Shown here: one piece after another, positions 58,303 to 64,000 of the stretch
Numbering within the stretch: position 1 is the first letter of the stretch
Layout: each line of letters starts with the position of its first letter
Source: Flavihumibacter sp. UBA7668
Lineage (GTDB): Bacteria; Bacteroidota; Bacteroidia; Chitinophagales; Chitinophagaceae
Assembly: GCF_002483205.1 (NCBI RefSeq)
Contig: NZ_DLHM01000004.1
Location: 838,962-902,961 of the forward strand
Length of the DNA: 64,000 bases
Direction: 5' to 3'
The notes under the pieces: generated by a model
Database searches by the model: none
Told to the model about the DNA's origin: nothing
The model's input: only the letters and a program-made list of their open reading frames with translations
Position numbers and translations under genes: made by a program

Positions 58303-59334
58303 TTAATGTGCTTCTTCTTCTGACGCAAACGTTTTCATAAAATTGGTAAATCCTTTTGAATGCCGAAAACTCAGCTCATCCATTTCAATTTCCGCAACAA
58401 GGAATTCTGCACCCAGTTTTTTTGCCAGTTTTTTTGCCTTTTTGTGCGATAACAAACTAACGGCTTTAGTCAGCCAATCCGCCACCACTGCATCTTTTGC
58501 AATCACAGTTACTGATTTTCTGGTGGTAATTCCATATCCTGTTTTAGGATTGATTATATGTGAATATCGCTTGCCTTCGTGTTCAAAATACTGATAAAGA
58601 TCGCCGGATGTAGTAACCGAATGATCCTGCAGATATAAATGTTCGTGTAACCATTCTTCTTCGTGATGAGGGGTATTGATAGCTACCACCCAGCCTTTCT
58701 TACCAGGTGGATGTCCGCGGGCAATAATATCGCCACTTACATCCAAAAGGGCGGTTGTGATGCCCTGTGATTGAAGAAAACGCATTACCTGATCGCCTAT
58801 ATACCCTTGGGCAATTCCTCCTAAATCAAGCTGGATACCGGGTTTGAGTAATCGTCCGCTTTGGGTTTTGGGATCCAGCAGCAGGTATTTCATCCCGGTT
58901 TGATCAGTAGCTTTCTTTACGCTGTCAGCAGCAGGCCATTGATCTGTTTTTCTTGCCTGCCGCCAAAGTTTGGTCAAGCGACCAATGGAGATATCAAAAC
59001 TTCCTTTGCTGATCTGCCAGGCTTGTTTGCTTTTGAGCAGGATGTCAAATAAAGGGGCGGAAAGCGGGGTATATTCCGCAGTAAAAGAAGCCGTGGCGCA
59101 GAATTTATTCAACTCACTGCTGTCCTCATAATCAGTGAAAATGGCAGCCAGACTGTCAACCAGCAGAAAACTTTCTCTTGCCAGTCGATTGGCCTTACTG
59201 CTATCTTCATGATAGAGAATAATGGTAAAGGGCGATGCCATCTTATTTTCTACGTACTCAAATCGTTTCGGTTGAGCATAGCTGTGATACCCAACGATTA
59301 ACAGGAGCAGGGAAAAAATTAACTTTTGAATCAA
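58303..59334 (-). CDS. apbE: FAD:protein FMN transferase
   Basis: A 343-residue ApbE-family protein with a signal peptide (MIQKLIFSLLLLIVGYHSYA followed by Q). Family motifs are QLDLGGIAQGYIGDQVM, LLDVSGDIIARG, HIINPKTGYG and SVTVIAKDAVVADWLTKAVS. ApbE attaches FMN covalently through a phosphoester to Thr or Ser of exported flavoproteins such as RnfG or NqrC. No such target is next to it. It is the first gene of a minus-strand run that continues to the SUMF1-domain and Gfo/Idh/MocA genes. Confidence 0.9.
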   Translation of the reverse strand: MIQKLIFSLLLLIVGYHSYAQPKRFEYVENKMASPFTIILYHEDSSKANRLARESFLLVDSLAAIFTDYEDSSELNKFCATASFTAEYTPLSAPLFDILLKSKQAWQISKGSFDISIGRLTKLWRQARKTDQWPAADSVKKATDQTGMKYLLLDPKTQSGRLLKPGIQLDLGGIAQGYIGDQVMRFLQSQGITTALLDVSGDIIARGHPPGKKGWVVAINTPHHEEEWLHEHLYLQDHSVTTSGDLYQYFEHEGKRYSHIINPKTGYGITTRKSVTVIAKDAVVADWLTKAVSLLSHKKAKKLAKKLGAEFLVAEIEMDELSFRHSKGFTNFMKTFASEEEAH

Positions 59335-59387
59335 TTTGGTTTTTTTTGATCGGGATTCCGGTAAATTTAGTCATCAAATTGTTTTCC

Positions 59388-60329
59388 ATGCAAAGAAGAA
59401 ATTTTGTTCGACAGTCTTTATTGGCCGGATCGGCTCTCGCAGGTGGTGTTTTAACCGGTTCCGGAGCCCTCGCCGCCGGTGGTTCAAAAACCGATACCAG
59501 CACTCTTAATTCAACACCATTTAACCTGGATTATGCCTTTCATGATGGCATGTTTGCCAATCATGCCGGCAAGGATTTTATTGAGCAGATCAAATTCGGG
59601 CATAGTATGGGTTTCCGCTCCATTGAGGACAATGGAATGATGAGCCGGACCGTAGATCAACAGAAAAAAATTGGTGAAACACTGGCCAAACTGGGAATGC
59701 GGATGGGGGTTTTTGTTATAACATCGGACAGTTGGCATTGGAAAACCTCCCTGACAACCGGCAAAAAAGAGCATATCGACCGGATGAAAAAAGATTGTTT
59801 GGAAGCAATTGAGGTAGCCAAACGCTGCGGAGCCAAATGGATGACGGTGGTTCCGGGGAATTATGATCGTAGTCTTTCGCTTGATATGCAAACAGCCAAT
59901 GTAATTGATGCATTGCGCATTGCATCTGATATTCTGGCTCCCCATGGATTATCGATGGTACTGGAAGCGCTGAGTGATAATCCCGATTTATTCCTTCGAT
60001 ATACCAATCAGACCTACATGATCTGCAGGGCTGTTAACAGTCCGGCCTGTAAGTTTTTGTTCGATATGTACCATATGCAGCGGAATGAAGGAGATATTAT
60101 TAAAAATATTGATCGTACCTGGTCGGAGACACCCTATTTCCAGATTGGGGATAATCCGGGGAGGAATGAACCAGGTACCGGTGAAATGAATTACCGCAAT
60201 ATTTTCAAACATATCCATTCCAAAGGGTACAAAGGAATTTTAGGTATGGAGCATGGTAAAGTTGGCGCAGGAAAAGAAGGCGAGCTGGCATTGATTAAGG
60301 CCTATCGCGATGCGGATAATTTCATGTAA
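59388..60329 (+). CDS. exported hydroxypyruvate-isomerase-like TIM barrel
   Basis: A 313-residue TIM-barrel protein of the Hyi/xylose-isomerase-like superfamily. MQRRNFVRQSLLAGSALAGG is a Tat-type signal (RRNFVRQ). Family traits are MVLEALSDNPDLFLRYTNQT, CKFLFDMYHMQRNEGDIIKN and KGILGMEHGKVG. ATG 59388 is correct: the open frame further upstream to 59235 would overlap apbE. Cytoplasmic Hyi interconverts hydroxypyruvate and tartronate semialdehyde, but the exported version must have another, probably sugar-like, substrate. It is divergent from apbE, with 53 bases between. Confidence 0.78.
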   Translation: MQRRNFVRQSLLAGSALAGGVLTGSGALAAGGSKTDTSTLNSTPFNLDYAFHDGMFANHAGKDFIEQIKFGHSMGFRSIEDNGMMSRTVDQQKKIGETLAKLGMRMGVFVITSDSWHWKTSLTTGKKEHIDRMKKDCLEAIEVAKRCGAKWMTVVPGNYDRSLSLDMQTANVIDALRIASDILAPHGLSMVLEALSDNPDLFLRYTNQTYMICRAVNSPACKFLFDMYHMQRNEGDIIKNIDRTWSETPYFQIGDNPGRNEPGTGEMNYRNIFKHIHSKGYKGILGMEHGKVGAGKEGELALIKAYRDADNFM

Positions 60330-60442
60330 TGCTGCAAAAACTGATTCAAAATTAACCAGCTTATCTTGTAAGGAGAGCCTTTTGAAGCAGAATTAACTAA
60401 ATTGAAGGCGAAACATTCTTTCTCGTTTTAAAAATAAGGCTC

Positions 60443-62977
60443 GTGAAATTTTTTACCATTCTATTGGCTGTTTCTACTATTGTAGGAACACAGCACCTTT
60501 TTGCACAAACACAAGAAGATCCAGCTTCTTTCAATCACATCAAATCATCACATTTTTTCACGAATGGATTGATTGCTCCTTTTCCATCGCGGTATGGCAG
60601 AGAAGCGGTATATAGTGATGAACTGGCCTACCTCTATTTCAGTAAAGCCTTGGCGGCGCCTAAAGAAGGATTAACTGCTGGCACTAACGAAAACGGACAA
60701 CCGATTATATGGGAATCAATGGATTTGGATAGTACAGGCAGATTAAGACCAAAACGGGGGCGCGCATTGGGAGGAGCACCTGCTGGCCCGGGTGTGCGAG
60801 CCGGTGCCACCAGGGGCGGTTTGTCCTGGGGAAGCCGGATTATTTATTTAAGTTATCAATCACCCAAAGCACAAACTGCAATATTGTCTGTGAAAGGAAA
60901 TAGCAGTGTGCTGATCAATGGTGAAATGCATACGGGTGATCCTTATAATATGGGATTCCTGTATATACCTGTTCAACTGGGGAAAGGATTAAATGAATTT
61001 TATTTAAGAGGATCTTCCGCTATAGCAAGCCTTTTGTTTCCTTCTAAACCGGTTCAATTGCAGGGAGAAGATATGACTCTTCCGCATATTGTTCCGGGTG
61101 TTCAAACCGGCAAGCAGGAAGGGGCTGTTGTAGTAGTAAATACCGAAAACAAGCCATTGAAGGGACTGCGGATTCAGGCAATTGTAGGTGGAAACAGTCA
61201 GGAAACTGTATTGCCTGATATACCTGCCATGAGTAGCCGAAAAGTTGCTTTTGTACTGGATGGAACTACGCTGACAACAAAAGGCACCTATACCGGAACA
61301 CTTAATTTGTTGCAGGGCAAATCCATCATTGATCAGCGATCTTTTCCTATGGAAGTGATGGGCCCGGGTGAAGCATATAGCAGCACATTTACCAGTGAAA
61401 TGGATGGCAGTCTGCAATATTATTCTGTTCGTCCGCAAACACCGGGTAGCTATTGGGAGCCGGGGAAAAACGCCTTATTTCTTTCTGTACACGGAGCCGG
61501 AGTGGAAGCCATCAGCCAGGCAAGGGCCTACAAGTCGAAAGACTGGGGGACCCTGGTTGCAGCAACCAATCGCCGTCCGCGTGGATTTAATTGGGAGGAC
61601 TGGGGACGGTTGGATGCGATGGAAGTGTTGAATATAGCGAAAGCACGTTTTCGGCCCGATCCGTCCAAAATTTATCTGACAGGGCACTCCATGGGCGGAC
61701 ATGGAACCTGGTTCCTTGGTGCCACTTATCCCGATAAATGGGCTGCTATTGCACCATGCGCCGGATACCCAACTATGAAAGGTTATGGATCAGCAGACGG
61801 ATTAATTCCCGATTCCAGCGGTAATTTATTTGAACAAAGGTTGTTGCGTTCCAGCAATCAGAGTGATGTAATCAAACTGGCAACCAATTACAAACACCAT
61901 GGAGTATATATTTTTCATGGCGATGATGACCGAACAGTTCCGGTACGATATGCGCGCCAGATGCGGGAAATTCTGGGCGGATTTCAGCCTGATTTTGTCC
62001 ATTATGAATATCCGGGGGGCAGTCATTGGTTTGGTGATCACAGTGTGGATTGGAAGCCGCTTTTCGATTATTTTCAGTGGCATCAGCGCCTACCGGACAG
62101 CAGTGTGAGCAGCATTGATTTCACTACTGCACATCCGGGTATATCGGCCAGTTCCCGTTGGGCCAGCATCCTGCAGCAACAGGAGATTCTGGAATACAGC
62201 CGGATGCAATTGAATCGAAATCGTTCAAAAGGCCTGATTGAAGGAAACACAAAAAATATTCACCTGCTTGAACTTGATCTGTCCGATTTCTCTGTAGGCA
62301 GTACGGTTGAAATCAAACTGGACAGTATGGCTACTGTAAAACATATTGTAGCCACACCAAACGAAAAGCTGGTAATTCAGAAAGCTGCAGGAGGCTGGCA
62401 GAAAGGTACAGCTCCAACAGCTGATCAAAAAGGTCCGCACCGCTATGGAACTTTGAAAGAAGCGTTTAACCACCGGATGGTTTATGTTGTAGGAACGATA
62501 GGCAATAAAGAAGAAACAGCCTGGAACTGGAACAAAGCCCGCTATGATGCAGAAACCTGGTATTACCGTGGAAATGGTGCCGTTGATATTATTACTGATA
62601 AAGAATATTCATTAGAAAAATACAATGACCGTGGTGTGATCCTGATTGGAAATAAAACAACCAATGCAGCCTGGCCTTTATTGTTGGCAGATTGTCCGAT
62701 TCAGGTGGAGCGGGATCTGATAACTGCAGGCAATCAGCGTTGGGAAGGTGAGGATCTGGCTACCTATTTCGTATGGCCCTTAAAAAATTCATCCAAAGCT
62801 TCTGTAGCGGTGTTAACCGGAACGGGAATGAAAGGGAATCAGGCAGCTTATGCCAACCAGTATTTTGCGGGTGCCAGTGGTTTCCCGGATTATATGATTT
62901 TTAGTTTCGACATGCTGAAAGAAGGTGCGAAGCATTTAAAGCTGACCGGATTTTTTGATCTGGACTGGAAGTTATAG
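60443..62977 (+). CDS. large secreted S9/esterase-like alpha/beta-hydrolase
   Basis: An 844-residue exported protein that starts at GTG 60443, giving a signal peptide VKFFTILLAVSTIVGTQHLF followed by AQ. The first 330 residues are beta-rich and contain a Gly/Arg-rich insert around 105-120. Residues about 330-560 form the hydrolase domain with the nucleophile motif GHSMGGHGTW, the Asp in FHGDDDRTVPV and the His in PGGSHWFGD. The last 280 residues form further beta domains. Such hybrid proteins in Bacteroidota are annotated as prolyl oligopeptidase family or carbohydrate esterases. It follows the Hyi-like gene after 113 bases and precedes a terminator. Confidence 0.75.
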   Translation: MKFFTILLAVSTIVGTQHLFAQTQEDPASFNHIKSSHFFTNGLIAPFPSRYGREAVYSDELAYLYFSKALAAPKEGLTAGTNENGQPIIWESMDLDSTGRLRPKRGRALGGAPAGPGVRAGATRGGLSWGSRIIYLSYQSPKAQTAILSVKGNSSVLINGEMHTGDPYNMGFLYIPVQLGKGLNEFYLRGSSAIASLLFPSKPVQLQGEDMTLPHIVPGVQTGKQEGAVVVVNTENKPLKGLRIQAIVGGNSQETVLPDIPAMSSRKVAFVLDGTTLTTKGTYTGTLNLLQGKSIIDQRSFPMEVMGPGEAYSSTFTSEMDGSLQYYSVRPQTPGSYWEPGKNALFLSVHGAGVEAISQARAYKSKDWGTLVAATNRRPRGFNWEDWGRLDAMEVLNIAKARFRPDPSKIYLTGHSMGGHGTWFLGATYPDKWAAIAPCAGYPTMKGYGSADGLIPDSSGNLFEQRLLRSSNQSDVIKLATNYKHHGVYIFHGDDDRTVPVRYARQMREILGGFQPDFVHYEYPGGSHWFGDHSVDWKPLFDYFQWHQRLPDSSVSSIDFTTAHPGISASSRWASILQQQEILEYSRMQLNRNRSKGLIEGNTKNIHLLELDLSDFSVGSTVEIKLDSMATVKHIVATPNEKLVIQKAAGGWQKGTAPTADQKGPHRYGTLKEAFNHRMVYVVGTIGNKEETAWNWNKARYDAETWYYRGNGAVDIITDKEYSLEKYNDRGVILIGNKTTNAAWPLLLADCPIQVERDLITAGNQRWEGEDLATYFVWPLKNSSKASVAVLTGTGMKGNQAAYANQYFAGASGFPDYMIFSFDMLKEGAKHLKLTGFFDLDWKL

Positions 62978-62997
62978 GAAAGAAGGAATTTACCATT

Positions 62998-63039
62998 AAC
63001 TGCCGCCCCGACTGATGGTCTTGGGCGGCAGTTGCTGTT
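62998..63039 (+). terminator. terminator after the large hydrolase gene
   Basis: AACTGCCGCCC and GGGCGGCAGTT (11 bp, perfect) with a 14-base loop, followed by GCTGTTTTC, 20 bases after the stop. Confidence 0.75.
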
Positions 63040-63126
63040 TTCAGAAAAACGATTTTTTACAATTCCAGCCTGGGTGGATGATAGATCTTTGCTCTGCTTT
63101 CATTTATCAATCTAAAAAAATACTAC

Positions 63127-63516
63127 ATGTTTACCTTAGAACAAATCAAAACAGCCCATTCCAAAGTAAAATCCGGTGCCGACTTTCCATCCTATATCAA
63201 AGAGATCAAGGCAATGGGTGTTACTCATTATACAACGTATGTAACAGACGGACATATAGATCTTTTTGGCGCGGATAACTTAACTGCAAAGGTTCCGGCC
63301 AAATATGAGGCGATGGAGATTGCTGATATGCCCAGCCTGGAGCAATTTAAAGCTGAACTATTCGCACATCAGCAGGGTAAAACGGATTTTCTGACCTTCA
63401 TAAAAATGTGTGCCAATTTCGGTATTGATAAATGGAAAATAGCAATGGATAAGATGACCTGCACCTATTTTTCCAAATCAGGAAAAGTGGTGTTGGTGGA
63501 AGAAATTCCGCACTAG
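63127..63516 (+). CDS. DUF1398 (YbcV-like) protein
   Basis: A 129-residue cytoplasmic protein. The pattern IKTAHSKVKSGADFPSYIKE, then MGVTHYTTYVTDGHIDLFG and CANFGIDKWKIAMDKMTCTY matches DUF1398, a family of small proteins of unknown function found in many bacteria (E. coli YbcV). Its last bases overlap the end of the next gene on the opposite strand by 4. It has no operon partner. Confidence 0.85.
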   Translation: MFTLEQIKTAHSKVKSGADFPSYIKEIKAMGVTHYTTYVTDGHIDLFGADNLTAKVPAKYEAMEIADMPSLEQFKAELFAHQQGKTDFLTFIKMCANFGIDKWKIAMDKMTCTYFSKSGKVVLVEEIPH

Positions 63517-64000
63517 TTTGCCAGATCGCAGATAAAAATATGCGTACTATCTTTACCTGAAAATATTGTTTGTACGTGGTTTTGATCTTTTCTGAATGTG
63601 AATTTTAAAAAAGAATCTCCAATGTTCTGAGGTTTCCACCAGGCAGGTTTTTCGGTAAATGAGTTGTTGAAATTTACTGAATCTGCATTGCTGTAAATGG
63701 AAGCCTCATATTTTTTAATTTTTAAAATTCGTTCCAATTCTTCAGGGCATAGCTTGATTTCCATCCAGATGCAACAATCAATAATTGGCAGTACCTGATC
63801 TTTTAAATTTATAGTGGTTACGCAATTTTCTATTGGGTTTTCAAATAAAATTGAATAAATGGTTTCAGGTGATTTGGGGCCGGTATTTTTAATAATTCTC
63901 CCAAGATCACGACTTAATTTCTGAATTCCGGAGAATGCAAATACAATTATTCCTGCTAAAAATAAGCATGAAAGAATAACTATAATTCTATTCTTTGAAA
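63513..64000 (-). CDS. partial single-TM protein, cut by the window edge
   Basis: The minus frame is open from its stop at 63513 to the end of the window, giving at least 162 residues. Near the visible N-terminal edge is a membrane helix (about IIVILSCLFLAGIIVFAF), followed by a soluble part with several Cys and a Trp-rich PAWWKPQNIG segment. An internal Met at 63764 is not the start, because conserved-looking coding continues upstream. The true start lies beyond 64000. I do not recognise the family. Confidence 0.55.
   Translation of the reverse strand, partial: SKNRIIVILSCLFLAGIIVFAFSGIQKLSRDLGRIIKNTGPKSPETIYSILFENPIENCVTTINLKDQVLPIIDCCIWMEIKLCPEELERILKIKKYEASIYSNADSVNFNNSFTEKPAWWKPQNIGDSFLKFTFRKDQNHVQTIFSGKDSTHIFICDLAN

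Noticed and set aside
59235..59387. 51-residue N-terminal extension of the Hyi-like protein
   Set aside because: It overlaps apbE and lacks a signal sequence, whereas ATG 59388 begins a clean Tat signal.

Overview
The window is chromosomal DNA of a Bacteroidota bacterium, most likely from the Chitinophagaceae or a close relative. The reasons are TAnnTTTG-type promoters, A-rich translation starts without Shine-Dalgarno motifs, families typical of the phylum (DUF3276, DUF4249, DUF3822, a short primary sigma factor), a fused-style SdhC, and a probable type IX secretion tail. Most of it is ordinary housekeeping and carbohydrate metabolism. No rRNA, CRISPR array, insertion sequence or prophage was seen.

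Layout. 1-727: gene scraps (an ADP-ribosyltransferase-like fragment and a pstB tail) beside a tRNA-Ser(UGA). 1077-7274: a sugar-acid operon that fits non-phosphorylating L-fucose catabolism (transporter, two SDR dehydrogenases, FAH-type hydrolase, UxaA-type dehydratase), followed by a secreted esterase. 7431-13597: a small secreted protein and an RND tripartite efflux operon. 13617-16604 (minus): an exported TIM-barrel sugar isomerase-like protein and a PNGase F-like glycoamidase. 16745-26009: an ABC exporter half, DUF3276 protein, succinate dehydrogenase sdhCAB, a YdcH-like protein, an orphan 7TM protein and a YbiT-type ABC-F ATPase. 26000-33416: envelope proteins, a coiled-coil membrane protein and DNA polymerase III delta. 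33409-46359: ribF, purM, rpoD, a DUF4249 lipoprotein, trxB, folB, a TPR protein, DUF3822, rsmD, 5-FTHF cyclo-ligase, lpxK, rnr and rluF. 46377-53972: DUF2207 plus LemA, a four-PAS histidine kinase and a P-type ATPase. 53994-62977: amidase, exported Gfo/Idh/MocA oxidoreductase, SUMF1-domain protein, ApbE, exported Hyi-like isomerase and a large S9/esterase-like hydrolase. 63127-64000: DUF1398 protein and a gene cut by the window edge.

How genes may work together. A PNGase F-like enzyme could release N-glycans, the fucose operon could burn one of their sugars, and several exported oxidoreductase/isomerase-type proteins suggest sugar processing in the periplasm; this link is inference. The observations I rate highest are at residue level: an ABC-F protein with one intact and one dismantled ATP site, a fucose-dehydrogenase-like SDR with Asn in place of the YxxxK lysine, an RsmD homologue with GPPY in place of DPPY, and a SUMF1-domain protein with only one of the two catalytic cysteines. 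At DNA level, arrays of a 7-base AAGGTGA unit begin at, or one base after, the stop codons of sdhC and rpoD and also lie over the promoter of ribF, and a small ACCCGnCGGGT palindrome recurs between genes.
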